Origin: Whalleya microplaca
Taxonomy: Eukaryota > Ascomycota > Sordariomycetes > Xylariales > Xylariaceae
Assembly: GCA_022497155.1 (NCBI GenBank)
Contig: MU385749.1
Location: 248,001-312,000 of the forward strand
Direction of reading: 5' to 3'
Length of the DNA stretch: 64,000 bases
Under the pieces are notes generated by a model. The model was not told where the DNA came from. It ran no database searches and worked only from the letters and a program-made list of their open reading frames with translations. A program made the translations under genes and the position numbers. Shown piece by piece: positions 25,001 through 36,500 of the stretch (positions are counted from its first letter, which is position 1; each line of letters begins with the position of its first letter).

Positions 25001-27009
25001 ATGCAGAGACAGAGCTGAGCGAGCAGATAGAAAAGCTGGCCAGTTACACTAGCGCTGACAGGTCGACTATGGAACGTCTATTCCAAACAATCACTACGAA
25101 GCTACAGACATGTTGGGGCAAAGCCGACGAACGACAACGGCCCTACTGCATCCTACTTACGAGGCTACGGGTGTTTGATACTCAACATTTCAACACGCTC
25201 ATGAGAGGTTGGGTCCGAAATATTCGGAAGCTTACGAGGCGGCCGCCTATCGCCCAGATCTTCCCACTTCTTATCAGCTCCGGTTGCCTGTCCCTCGATA
25301 TCCTATTCGCGACTGCGCCAAGAAGCCAGGTTCAGGCTACCCAATTTCAGCCGAGCGCCGTCGGCGATGCTTCGGTCTACATGCAGGAAATACTGCAACT
25401 GCTGACGACGCCATTAAGACCAAGCCAGGCCATGACTTCGGAGGACTGTTATCGCTTCCGAATTATCCAAGAGCAGGCCCGACTTGAACACGCCAGAGAA
25501 GTCATGCCCCTGATTCGTGGGGCTTTGGCAGAGTACTTGGCCTCTGGCAATCATCAAGCTCCCATTGCGCAGCCGCTCGATGACGAGAAAACCAGGCATC
25601 AGCTGCTTCAACTCCTTCGAACCCTGGTTCTCGTTGATCCGAACGCGGCAAGTCAGACACTCTCCCTCAAAAGTCCTGACCCTAAACTGGCACTGCTTAT
25701 TGAAGGCTTGACTACGAAGCTGTTAGTTCCTCACGGTGGCGGGGGGCAGAAATCGTTCGAACAAGTCCTCGAGCTGGCAAATGAGTTTACGCTCCCATTC
25801 TGCCAGGTCAAGCTTTCCCTCAAGCTGGCGATCGACGATGCGAATACCCCAGAGGGCGCAGAGAAGCTCCATTCGCAGCTCGAACTTCTGTCGAAGGCGA
25901 TGGACAACGCCATCGACGCCAAGAACATCATGTGGACGGGCATGCTCCCCTCGCTGAGCCCCGAGATCACCCAACACATGCGGAACCGGGCAGAAGCACG
26001 GTTTCTGGACCTGATCCCCTCGTTGAAGAACTACCCGCAGGATGCCGTCGCCAACGACTGTATCTGTATGGCGGAGAACCTGATGACGGTCATCGACACC
26101 ATCTTCCGCGGGAGTCCGGCCCCCAAGTCGCCTCCCCTCTCCAACGCCCTCGTCGACAGACTCACCGACTTGTGGGATATCCTGGCGTCCGGCAGGGATG
26201 ATCACGTGGCTCTCAAGGGTGCCGTTCTCGCGCACTGGCTACCGCTCCTCCTCTCTTACTTAACTCTCTACACCTCCCCACCCACCACCGCCACAGACGC
26301 GTCGAAACTGTCCGGGAGTGGCGGCGGCGAGATCCGCGGGCGCGCGCTGATCACCCTCGCCGGCCTCGTGCAGGAGCTCGACAACTTCTACCCCTCCACC
26401 AACTACTACTCCGACCAGAACCCGAACCCGGACCTGTCAAGCCTAAACCTGGACAACAACAACAACGACAACAGCAATACGCCCACGAACGAGCAAGTCC
26501 TAGGACTGGGCGAGCGCGCGCTCGACATCGCGCTCGTGCTCGTCGACGGCCTGCCCGAGGACGCGCGCCTGCAGTGCGTGCGCGCCGTCAAGGACGCGAC
26601 GAGCGATCCGCGCCTCCGGTATTTGTTTAGTTTTGCGCCCGTCCCGGCGCAGGAGAGCCTTGTGCTCGCGCACCGCGAGAAGCCGCAGCCCCAACTGGGA
26701 CCGCAGCACCAACATCAGCAGCAGCAGGTTCACCACCAGTACCAGCACCAGCAGCAGCAGGAGAGGAGGGCAGCTGCGGCTGCGGCGATGAATATGGGGA
26801 TGGGCGGTGCGGGTGCGGGTGCGGCGGGGAGTATGGGGAGTGGTGTATGGGGTCCAGGGGGTATAGGGGGAGCGGGAACGGCAGCGACGGAGAGGCTCAC
26901 GCCGTTCGCCTTCCGCCGCTGGGAGATCCTGAACGAGCCGACGCCGAACGTGGGCGAGAACGACACGAGCCTCAGCCTGACGCTGTTCGACGCGCGCAAG
27001 ATCAAGTAG
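22063..27009 (+). CDS. MED12: Mediator complex subunit 12 (Srb8), four exons
   Basis: Exons 22063-22651, 22714-23314, 23367-23571 and 23638-27009 join to 1588 residues. Med12 belongs to the CDK8 kinase module of Mediator, in the nucleus, where it activates Cdk8-cyclin C and restrains polymerase II recruitment. Support comes from the family-typical head (RTLSQQYLPQSPIRR), the Med12 domain beginning near residue 197 with GVADFYRWNGNHPEDQFSDA, the stretch EWLVSGLENSNQAKLPMWLL, and the ending PFAFRRWEILNEPTPNVGENDTSLSLTLFDARK split across about residues 1555-1588. Near residues 1480-1510 is a Gln/His-rich run followed by Ala and Gly/Met runs. In the third intron the first in-phase acceptor (CAG 23613-23615) leads to a TAA at 23643. 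The next TAG (23635-23637) restores the conserved IYNHPDRDILLPL, so I chose that one. The last kilobase is GC-rich at third positions. Confidence 0.95.
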
Positions 27010-27047
27010 GGGCTTGGTATCCGCGTGTTTCCGTTTTTTCCGTTTGT

Positions 27048-27083
27048 TGGTGGTGGTGGTGGTGGTGGTGGTGGTGGTGGTGG
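27048..27083 (+). repeat. (TGG)12 microsatellite just after the Med12 stop
   Basis: Twelve perfect TGG units lie 39 bases after the Med12 TAG, so almost certainly in its 3' untranslated region. The run is G-rich, with adjacent GG pairs that could form a two-tier G-quadruplex in RNA. Confidence 0.85.
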
Positions 27084-30000
27084 GGGTTGTTAGTTGTGCG
27101 TAGGTATATATATAGATTTAACTGGGGCTGGCTAGGGCTGGGAAGGGGGATGATGATGATGGTATCTTTCTTTGTGTTACTGGGGTTAGGGGGACTGGAG
27201 TTTGAACATTAGCGATTATCACTACGGCTACGGCTGCGGCTACGGCTGCGGCGGAGCATCCATCCATCTATCCATCTATCCATTTATCAGTCAGTCAGTC
27301 AGTCAGTGGCCTGTGTTGGAGGGCTGCTGCTACTACTACAACTACTTAGTATAGGATTTTTTTTTTATCACCCTCGCATTGTTATTTTGTTGTTGTTGTC
27401 TCTTTTCTACCTCCTGCTACTATCCATTTTATTTGTCCTTTGGGAAAGCGACCGGCATTATCATCATCGTGCTCATTGTTGTTAGCACGGGGTACGCATT
27501 GCAAGCTGCAGCGAACTTTGTTTTGGGAAATTGGTTTGTTGGCCCGGCTTCTTGGCCCTGGTATAGGAGATCGGGGGAGGGGAGAGGGGCGGAGATAAGG
27601 GCATGTGTGCTTGTGTGCTTGTGTATGTATGCAAGTGGTGTGTGTGTTGTGCTGCATCTTTTTGATTGATACCTGCCGGGCTGAACTGAGATTCCGGCCC
27701 GTGCCGCTTCGTTTCCTCACTATGCATACATAGGGTATCGGCGCTCCGAGTTCAGGGTCAGGGGCAAACGGCAACGGCATGGCATGGCATGGTACGGGTG
27801 AACTTACTTACTTGGCTTGGATTTTTCCGGCTTGGCTTGGCTTGGCCCGTCGGGTTGGCTGGTTGATGGTTTATTCATTATTGTAGGGCTGTGTGTGGGT
27901 GTGTGTGCATAGAGCGAAAGGAAAGGCAGTTCAGACAGAGCAAGCAAGCAAGTTAGCAAGCGAAATCTAGCCATATTCTATCTGAGGATGTTGAACCGTG
28001 CTGAACTGGTGATTACTGTATAGTGGATGGGATCGGCTGGTGATGTTATGAGATGTGAATATGTGAATGTATCCCGCGCGTTGCTGACTGACTGGCTGAC
28101 TGGAGATGGAAGATGGAATGGAAGGGGGTTTGTGTGAGGTGTTTGGGTATATGTGGTAGGATAGGGCACTGGGTTAGACTGGAGTTCGTCGGGGTGCGGT
28201 TTACGCGATGTGTGGATGCAGACTCCTTGCCTTATTTCTTACTCTGTGAATACTGTCGTATCCGATGGTTCAACGACGCTTTGCCCTAGAACTTCAAGGC
28301 GGGTTTCTCCTCTTAAAAGGGGCTGGGATCGTTCACTGCTTGGTACTAACTCCCCCTTCACTAAGTGTATATCGGTTGAGGACAACACCCACTTTCGCGC
28401 CTACGATATGTGGCTCAGAGATACTCGTCAGGGACGTATGAATCAGAGTTGTGGTGGTCTTTAATAGGTAGATAACATGGTTACTCCATTATATAGATAT
28501 GGGAGAGATAGGTATGTGAGGATACTAGTAATACTTCCTACTTCGTCTACACGCTCCTCCCACGCAATAGGTATTAAGTCTCAGGGTCATGTGATGTTCG
28601 GTCTGAAGGAGGGCATCGACCCTGTTTCACTATTGACGAGGCCATATCTGGTTTGTCTATAGATGGGCGCTATGGGCACTCCTGGGTCTATGGGAAGGGC
28701 TTTATACCTGCTAACCTAGCGGGACTTCAGTCATATGGCGATGTTGCTCTGTTGAAATGTGTGTCGATATCTGGTAGGTGTAGCAAAGCCATTATCTAAG
28801 CAAGTCTCTAAGTAGACACTGCCGAGGACGATATACCTGTGGTTGGAAGCTCGGAAAGGGCCCATCGGCTTTAACTCGACGGGTCATCGACCCTGCAAAT
28901 TCCATTCAGTAGATGTGTATTTAGGACATTGTTTAAGTACAGTAGCTGGACACTGATAGAACGTGTACAGTCGTATTCAGCTAAGGAGATGAATCCCTCT
29001 TGTACGCGCAATGGCATTCTATCAGTTAGAGCTCGATAGGGAAGGGGAGATTCTCAATGCTTGCCAAGCAGAGTTGGTCATACTGTCCCTGAGACAGGAT
29101 TGGTCTGAGCATATATGTCAGCGAGTAGCCACTAAGGAGCTGAAAGGAGCTGAACAATGCTTCTATTAGAGTGAGACTATCTTTCAAGGCATTGATTTCG
29201 GTCGACTACTCATGTTGGCAATGACAGGTACCTATTGCAAACGTCATCAGTATTGCCGTAGTACAAATCACTATCATTATAGAAAATACAGCATTCTACC
29301 CCGGACTAGAAGGCTTCTATGTGTATACAGGCTCGAAGACCATAGTACCTATGTATTGGCTTAGTAATTCCGTCCCCCCAAGTGTTGGAAGTCTCGCTTC
29401 ATATTAGACAGGATGACTTCCACCGCACATTCAAGCTTAAACGACGGCCGTTATTCTATCATGGACTAGTCTATGGTAGTGAATTCTTCCTGACTATTCT
29501 GATTCCTAGATGGTGATCTTATGACTTACCAACGGATACTGCTACGCCGATACTCATAGTTGGAGAGCTCATAGAGATGGTAAAAGCGTCCATTAATACT
29601 AGGTACCTAAATCTTCGTCGTCTTACGGGTCTATTCTGAAACTATGAATAGACTGGTTTATCGATAGGAAGATTCATTTTTTCTATTTTGTATGCTTTTC
29701 ATTCTAGGCATATCAGAAGAAGAAGCAAATGAGTGGACTTTGGTAGTCAATTCTAGGCCGAGGCTCCTTTTGGTACATTCATGATCTACAGCTCTGATTC
29801 TTGACTATATCCTTCCAGGGCTACTCTTTTGAATCTTCGTTATAATGCGCCCGTAAGCATTCAATAGGTATCTAGATATCGTCTTGCTCATTCTTTGACG
29901 AGGCATACCAAATTTCTCCAATAGTTACATAGCTAAATACGAAGTTCATACTATGCTATCTTGATTGACGATGGATTAGAAAAGTACTGCCCATGGTACT

Positions 30001-30707
30001 ACCTAACTGCCCCCTTCAACATGGGTTAGTGTCTTCAGTACCAAGCAAACTCTTGATATTTGCTAAGATTCAGCTATGCAGGGCGTCGGCATGGTTTGTT
30101 CTGTCAAGTAGCAAGCAAAAGTCTTGTTAATAGATGAAGTCTTATATCTAGTCACCTACCTGCCTCATGGCCTTTCCCTTGTAGTCTATGAAATCAAATT
30201 ACGACTCCTTGAAGGATCGCTACAGGACCTGTCTTATATAATATTCTACTTCCGAAGTTATGGGGTGGTCCCTACAGTAGATCCCCATCAGACGAACGAG
30301 CCCAGGTCGTCGCTGAAGAAGGAAACCGTTACTAGGACGCCCTCCTGATCGCAAGTGGATGTCTTCTTTATCACTCTATCTTGTAGCGGTATGAACCTAG
30401 GTTCGTAAGACAGCGTGTAACCCCTTGCCTTGAGTGAAGGGGGATAAACTAAGTCGTTGCTGCGCAGCTCCTATCTTGGTCAGAGTTACTACCCTCGTCA
30501 TGAACCCCAGGATCCCTCCTTATTAGCATCGTGACCGAGCTACTAGGGTTGTCAGGGGCCACATGTTTGCTGTACCAACCACCACGTTTTATTGTCTTCA
30601 TTATATGACTTCCTGTTGCTCCTGTTACCATACCCAGATGTGCGTGGGCCACTCTCTGCTTGACTTTTCGAGTCAACGGCCCCACACTTTCACGACGACG
30701 ACTTCGG

Positions 30708-30718
30708 TATATATAAAG
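30708..30718 (+). promoter_or_regulatory. TATA box of 2EXR gene A
   Basis: TATATATAAAG lies 390 bases before the ATG. The following CCATCTTACACCTACC and TTCCTGGG segments match those after the TATA box of gene B, which supports a shared core promoter and leader. Confidence 0.65.
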
Positions 30719-30769
30719 CCCATCTTACACCTACCAATTCTTTCTTCTCCCAACATGTTCCTGGGAAAA

Positions 30770-31060
30770 ACATCTTCTTGACATCATCATCTTGATATCT
30801 CGATTTTGACTCTGTCAGCTTGACACCTCAACCTTCTCGACGTCATTATCTTGATACCTTCATCTTGACATCGTCATCTCTTTGACATCGTCTCCATCTC
30901 GACATTGTCGTCTCTGATATTACTACCTTCTTGACATCGTCATCTTCCTGACCTTGCAATTCCTTGACGTTGTCGTCCTCAAGATATCGTTGCCTTGATT
31001 TTACCACCCTCTTGGCATCGCCGTCTTCGCGATATCGTCATCATCATCCTTCCAGTATTG
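30770..31060 (+). repeat. Degenerate CTTGACATCGTCATC-like repeats in the gene A leader
   Basis: About a dozen imperfect copies of a 12-20 base word built from TTGACATCGTCATC fill the leader between the TATA box and the gene A start. Spacing and sequence vary (for example CTTGATACCTTCATC and CTCGACATTGTCGTC). It corresponds in position to the 19-base repeats in the gene B leader. Confidence 0.6.
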
Positions 31061-31097
31061 ATCTTCGCCTTCCCTCACCTTACGGCTACAGTCAATC

Positions 31098-31934
31098 ATG
31101 GCTTTTCCTTCATTCCGTCGTCTTCCCACTAAGCTGAAGGTCATGATCTGGAAGCATGCACTAGAGAACGAGAGCAACGATCGCATCGTTCCGTTTGACC
31201 ACGATAGCTTTCGAGTCCTGCCGACTGCCTCGCTTATCTCGCCGCTGCTTCTGACCTGCTGGCTCTCACGTGAAACCGCCTTGAAACATCTGAACACTCA
31301 AATCTCCATCTACAGAGTCCCACGATTTGGCACCACTGAGTCCTACAACAACATCATCGCTCGACTAGGCACAGGAGCGCAGCTCCAATATACTTCGGGC
31401 AATGGTCCGGTCTTCGAGCAATGCGGCTATCTTTACCTAAACCTTTCACACGACAACTTCTGTCTCGTCGACCAAAAAACATTCAAGTATAGACTGGAGG
31501 CGTCACGTGCTATTACCGAGGGAAGAGCAGCGGGTCCATGGAAGGTGCCGCTAAACCACCTCTCCTATGCCTTCGACGCAGAGGCGTGTCTCGAGATTCA
31601 AAAGGTCCACGTACCCATCTATTATCTCGATAGACAACCCCCAATCTCTGACTACAAAGATTGCAAGGTGCCACCAGAGCTGTTTTTCCCTACGGAGAGC
31701 CTACCAAACACCGAGCAGGGTCGTTTTCAGCTTATGGCACCTACTAAAGGCGAAGAGGAGATCAACTACGACCTCAGTACCCTCAGCTCTCTTGAATACC
31801 GTGAGAAGTGGGCCTCACAGTTCGTTACTGCAATCTTCGATCATGAGCTTGAGCCGTATAAGTGGAAGGACCCTTACAACTTGTTGGCGCCTCGCTCGAA
31901 TACCGAAGATGAAATGCAAGTTGACTCGGAGTGA
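31098..31934 (+). CDS. 2EXR domain-containing protein A
   Basis: A single exon gives 278 residues. The N-terminus FPSFRRLPTKLKVMIWKHAL fits the 2EXR signature (an aromatic-xx-LP-x-x-L-x-x-x-IW-x-x-AL pattern), common in fungal proteins of unknown function and sometimes confused with F-box proteins. Further shared blocks with the downstream paralogue are ENESNDRIVP, VLPTASLISPLL, LYLNLSHDNFCL, DYKDCKVPPE and a KWKDPYNLL-type C-terminus. It has no signal peptide or transmembrane helix, so is probably intracellular. It lies in the same direction as gene B, 829 bases upstream of it. The tail TEDEMQVDSE is an acidic extension missing in gene B. An intron-like segment begins 48 bases after the stop codon. 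Confidence 0.85.
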   Translation: MAFPSFRRLPTKLKVMIWKHALENESNDRIVPFDHDSFRVLPTASLISPLLLTCWLSRETALKHLNTQISIYRVPRFGTTESYNNIIARLGTGAQLQYTSGNGPVFEQCGYLYLNLSHDNFCLVDQKTFKYRLEASRAITEGRAAGPWKVPLNHLSYAFDAEACLEIQKVHVPIYYLDRQPPISDYKDCKVPPELFFPTESLPNTEQGRFQLMAPTKGEEEINYDLSTLSSLEYREKWASQFVTAIFDHELEPYKWKDPYNLLAPRSNTEDEMQVDSE

Positions 31935-31982
31935 TGAAAGAATCAGAGACTAGAATGAGCTCACGTGGTACGTGAATGTACT

Positions 31983-32047
31983 GTAAGTAACCTGTTCAAC
32001 GATCCATATCATCGCTCATTCTCAGACTAACATCATTTTACTAGCAG
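31983..32047 (+). other. Predicted 3' untranslated intron of 2EXR gene A
   Basis: It begins GTAAGTAACC, has a CAGACTAACAT branch region and ends ACTAGCAG, 65 nt in all, starting 48 bases after the TGA. The equivalent segment after gene B has the same start, a matching GACTAACAT branch box and the same ACTAGCAG end. Conservation of all three signals between paralogues supports a real spliced intron outside the coding region. Confidence 0.65.
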
Positions 32048-32385
32048 ATGATGAACGATACATTACCGTTCTCGTTTCTCAACACGGATATCACTTGTAC
32101 TATACTCTTCAGTAAAGTACAGGTGTGGTTTAGGGCGTTCTGGGCTGGGTGTTGCATGGGTAATCCGCCATAGGGCACGATTTCACTTGGCTAGGCATTT
32201 GTGGTATCATTGGGGTTGGAGGGAGGGGAGTGGGATTGTATGGACTACGAAGGTGTTTTCATTCACTGAACTGATAGGAACATCACCATGGTTACGCTTC
32301 GGTAGATAAGCTGGCCATAGCTTTAATTCCATGATATATATTTCCTCAATAAGAGAGCGTCTTTATATTTCCTCGTCGTGTTTGC

Positions 32386-32394
32386 TATATAAAA
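32386..32394 (+). promoter_or_regulatory. TATA box of 2EXR gene B
   Basis: TATATAAAA lies 378 bases before the ATG, nearly the same distance as in gene A. It is followed by a similar pyrimidine-rich leader with CACCAACC and TTTTCCTGGG. Confidence 0.65.
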
Positions 32395-32511
32395 CCTCTC
32401 GCACCAACCGCTTCTTTTTCTTCCCACTCTGTCCCTAACAAAACATTTTCCTGGGTAGAGCTTCTTCCTACAAAGCAAGGTGTCTTTAGCAGACTTTTCT
32501 TCTGAAACAAC

Positions 32512-32625
32512 CATCACCATCCTGAACAACCATCACCATCCTGAACAACCATCACCATCCTGAACAACCATCGCCATCCTGAACAACCATCGCCATCCTG
32601 AACAACCATCGCCATCCTGAACAAC
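32512..32625 (+). repeat. 19-bp minisatellite, 6 units, in the gene B leader
   Basis: Six adjacent 19-base units of the form CATCACCATCCTGAACAAC follow one another. The last three have CATCGCCAT in place of CATCACCAT, and a decayed seventh follows. The units are almost identical, so the expansion is recent. A 19-base unit is not a multiple of three, consistent with a noncoding leader. Confidence 0.9.
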
Positions 32626-32763
32626 GATCACCATCTCTGGTATTGCCACCATCATTCTGACTTTGTCATCTCTATCCTGATACTGTCATCACCATTGTCG
32701 TCGCCATCTTAGTCTTGACCCGACCACACTCTACCAAACAGCAACCCAAGGTCATAGATTATC

Positions 32764-33579
32764 ATGGCTTCTTTCGATTTGTTCAGTTGTTTGCCTGTGG
32801 AGCTCCAGTACGAGATCTGGGAATCAGCGGTTGAGAACGAGTCGAACGATCGTATCGTTCCTCTCGACGACACGCAACAGCGAGTCTTGCCGAACGCTTC
32901 ACTCGTATCTCCGCTTCTCTCGGCGTGCACCCTCTCGCGAAAGGTTGCTCTAGCCCACTACAACACCCCTCTGGATATGTTCTCAGTGCCACGAACCGCG
33001 TTTGCAAACTACTACACTACCATCGTCGAACGCACAGCTGCAGGAGAACGGTATCCAGATCCAAAGCGCGAGGATGATGAAACACCCATCTGCCAGCGAC
33101 GCGGCCGCCTGTATCTTAACCTCTCAAGGGACAATTTCTTCTTGATTGAGGATACGAGATACAAAAAGGGACTGAAGATACGAGGTATCTATGATCCAAT
33201 AAAAGGATCATTGAAGGCGCCCCTGCTGCACCGTTCCTGGGCTCTGAGCGAAGAGCAATGTCGCCAGATCAAAAAGATCTACATCATGGAGTATCGCAAA
33301 GACGAAGAGCTCCCCGTCCGCGATTACGGTGATTACAAGGTGCCGCCCGGTGAAGTGTTCCTTCCGGAGAACTTCTCTGGCACTGAGCAAGGTTGCATCC
33401 ACATCATCAAGTCAGGCAACGGCACTCCCGAAGAGGTATTTCTCGACCTTGCTACCTTGACCTCGACCGAGTATGCGATGAAGTATTCCACGAAGTACAT
33501 CACATTCAAATTCGATCATAGTCTTGGCGAAACGAAATGGATAGATCCCTATAAGATCATCAATCCATTTTCCGAGTAA
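32764..33579 (+). CDS. 2EXR domain-containing protein B (tandem paralogue)
   Basis: A single exon gives 271 residues. The head FDLFSCLPVELQYEIWESAV matches the 2EXR pattern. Blocks shared with gene A are ENESNDRIVPLDD, RVLPNASLVSPLL, LYLNLSRDNFFLI, DYGDYKVPPGE and KWIDPYKI. Divergence between the copies is considerable, so the duplication is not recent, although leader and post-stop signals remain alike. It has no secretion or membrane signals and the function is unknown. The start is fixed by alignment with gene A and by the lack of another upstream in-frame ATG. The gene is followed by an intron-like segment starting 52 bases after the stop. Confidence 0.85.
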   Translation: MASFDLFSCLPVELQYEIWESAVENESNDRIVPLDDTQQRVLPNASLVSPLLSACTLSRKVALAHYNTPLDMFSVPRTAFANYYTTIVERTAAGERYPDPKREDDETPICQRRGRLYLNLSRDNFFLIEDTRYKKGLKIRGIYDPIKGSLKAPLLHRSWALSEEQCRQIKKIYIMEYRKDEELPVRDYGDYKVPPGEVFLPENFSGTEQGCIHIIKSGNGTPEEVFLDLATLTSTEYAMKYSTKYITFKFDHSLGETKWIDPYKIINPFSE

Positions 33580-36500
33580 GAGGCAATGGCGTACTGCAAT
33601 GGGTTCCAGCGGATACACAAATGTACCACAAGTAAGTAGCCCGTTCAGCAGTATCTCGCTCATTACTCATTCTGAGACTAACATTTTTAAACTAGCAGAT
33701 GACAAACAACACGCTGTCCTCGTTGACTACTTTGCCAGTCGACAGTCATCCATACTTCAGCAACCCTAGGTCTGACTTGAGTCCTGCTAGAGTGGATTTC
33801 TACACGCGTCTGGCATTCAAGGAGTCTATCGGATATCACTTGGGATCGGCTGAATGAGAATTGGTGGGATTGGGAGTGGGGTGGAATGATTGATTGGGGG
33901 AAGGGGGTTGTGTTCCCTGGGCTGTGAAAACCAGACATCCACACAACGCAGACAGAGATGTCCATGACTGTGGTGGACAATCCACTTATAGGGTTCATTC
34001 TATAGTACACTGCGTTCGATTTCCCAAACATGAGAAGACGTTTCCCTGTGAATTCACCCTTCTTGCTTATCCTGAAGACGAATGGTAGTTATCTACTTAA
34101 CGTGATGGCGAAGATAGACATGTAATGATAATGTCTATAATGTATATTCTAACTATCCAACGTGGATGACAGAAAACTACCTTTACGGACAATGGTGTCT
34201 TGTAACTCATACTCCAGGCTGCTGTAATTGGGTAACAATACGGAAATTTCTAGTATCTATCCTCGAACAAGGAGACCGCGAATAACGATAGGTCTGATGA
34301 AGTAGTTATGTATACCTTGATAATATTCACGTCCTGGAGATAGAATCTTGCTTAGGCACGAAGAGACGTATTTGAGGCCTGGGACGGAATATATAAAATG
34401 CAGAGCATTAGACCTTTGACCTATTCAAAAGCAAAGATCTTGTTATAGAGGAGATAACAGAGTTCTAGGATAGTAGCAGAACCTCGCTACTTGTTCGAAC
34501 ACCACCAATGTCATCGAAACTGCGAAGTCATTGAGATCACCTGCTAGGGGCCAGAAAGCCTATTGCATGTCTACGAGATTCCCCAATGACTGAGGGCTAG
34601 CAAGACCTATTAGTCACGTGTACGCATTCGGATTCTTGCGCAAGTGCGGCTACTAAGAGACGGCACTTGGATATGATGCGCATGGGAAAGACACACGAAT
34701 AACCTTACTAGTCGAATACAAGGTTTTCGAGGACGAGGACGGTATGCACATGGGTGTATGGAACATATAGTAGGCTAGTATTTCCTCAAAAGAGCCCATG
34801 GCTAAGACTCTGACTGTGCGTAGGCTCTGCTTCTTGACTTACTTTTGTACAGTACACTATGTAATTGCTTACGGAAGAGTGACTTTGTTGTTGGTCTCTG
34901 TGGAAAGGATGCCAAAGGGTGTCAACGGCTTATCCCTTGAAGAGAATACTATGTGGTGGTGGTATCGATGATCACTACGGGGTTTGCTCCTGAAGGTTGG
35001 TGTCATATCCTCTAGAGGAGGACCCGAGGACCGACTTAGTCAGGTGGCTTTTCGTCCCGGCATATTGAAATAAGAAGTTATCCAGAGGTGTAGCCAAGTT
35101 TGACCTTTTGATAGACCTGTGGTGTAACCGACGTCGTCACCCGCAGTAAGGTATATAAAATCAAGAAATAGACCTGTCACCCAAAATTTTGATAATACGT
35201 GGAGCTGCTGCTGCTGCTTTTATATTAACGGTTGCTATCACGCCTAGACAAGTTTGAGTGGCCCTATCTAAACTATCATATACGTGATAGAATAGTACCT
35301 ACCTGCCTACATATCGATGCTTACCGTAGCTAGTAACATAACCTAAGGGTGATATAATATATTAATTAACCACCTACCTATAGAACATGAATAAATTCAA
35401 TCTCTGCGGGTTCTCAAACAGGTGTTGGAAGGGCGAGGGTGTTGGAGAACCTATTCTGCTTGTAATCATAGGGTCTCTACTTTGTAGACATAAGAGGTGA
35501 GAGTACCTAACGCTCATATCTAACAATCCGTATAAGCCGTAAAGTACTTTCCACATCTCCCAAGCCCTAGTTCATTTCAGCTATAAGAATGACCTGGCAG
35601 GCCTGGCAAGCTCACTGCGCTTCGAAATGCCTAAACCCAACCCCTTAACAGAAGATACATGATGAATCAATGAGATATGCGTTGGAATCGCATGAGGGTC
35701 TTCGAATATACGATCTGTACATATGATACCGGTGTATGTACTTATTTGACGTCGATGATAGGGAATGGGATCAATTTGCCTAAGCGCGCGCTTCATGTAT
35801 TGAGGCACCAACCAACATGAATGGAAGCTCATCCCGGCATCTTAGGTAATCTAGACGAGCTGTATTCTGCAGCTGAAAACACATGATGATGCATTGGCTG
35901 GAATTCATTTAAAGTTACCCTGAGTCCGGACGCCAATGGGCACGCTTTTCCTAGATAGGCAAGTGGGACAGGGACTAGGACCCTGTTGCACCGCCCACTT
36001 TACCCGGACTCGCTAGGACGGTCCAGTCGTCTCACGATTCCCCTTTCCCAGACAATCTATTCCAGACGCCGACCCATCCCAAGTCACCTTTGATCGAAAG
36101 CTTCTATTAACTTAATTTAGTAGACAGGCCCGAATAGCGTCAGGATTCATAATCAATACGAACTCCTTCTTCACGAACTCACGGGGTTTTCTGTAAGTGC
36201 AGAAAAGTGTTCCCGTCGACTGCTTCCATCTTACAATAAGGCCCTCTCTCTCTTCCATGATCTGTTGGCAGCAGTATCAGCCTCTCACCCTCCCGTTTCG
36301 CTTCGCCTCTGAAACTGGTTCATCTTCATGCGCTGCGACGAAGCCCGTCACAGTCAATACTCTCTAGCACCGCCAGACCCTGGCTGGGTACACAGCTAAT
36401 ACGCACGGTCGTACCATTCTGGCCCGATCGTAGTGTCTTTTCCCTCGGCCCCTTCCCGCCTAGCCTCCTACGTAGTAGTAACAGACCCAGCGGTGGCTTG

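Larger units (their letters stand above)
27010..31097. other. Intergenic region, 4.1 kb, repeat-rich then gene-free
   Basis: The first 1.2 kb after Med12 is packed with short tandem repeats: GGT, TACGGC/TGCGGC near 27225-27255, CATCTATC near 27257-27288, CAGT near 27288-27306, and GGCAT and CTTGG near 27775-27845. From 28200 to 30650 there is no open frame above 85 codons, and many stops occur on all frames. This could be a decayed transposon, but I cannot identify a class. The last 400 bases are the promoter and leader of the first 2EXR gene. Confidence 0.5.
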
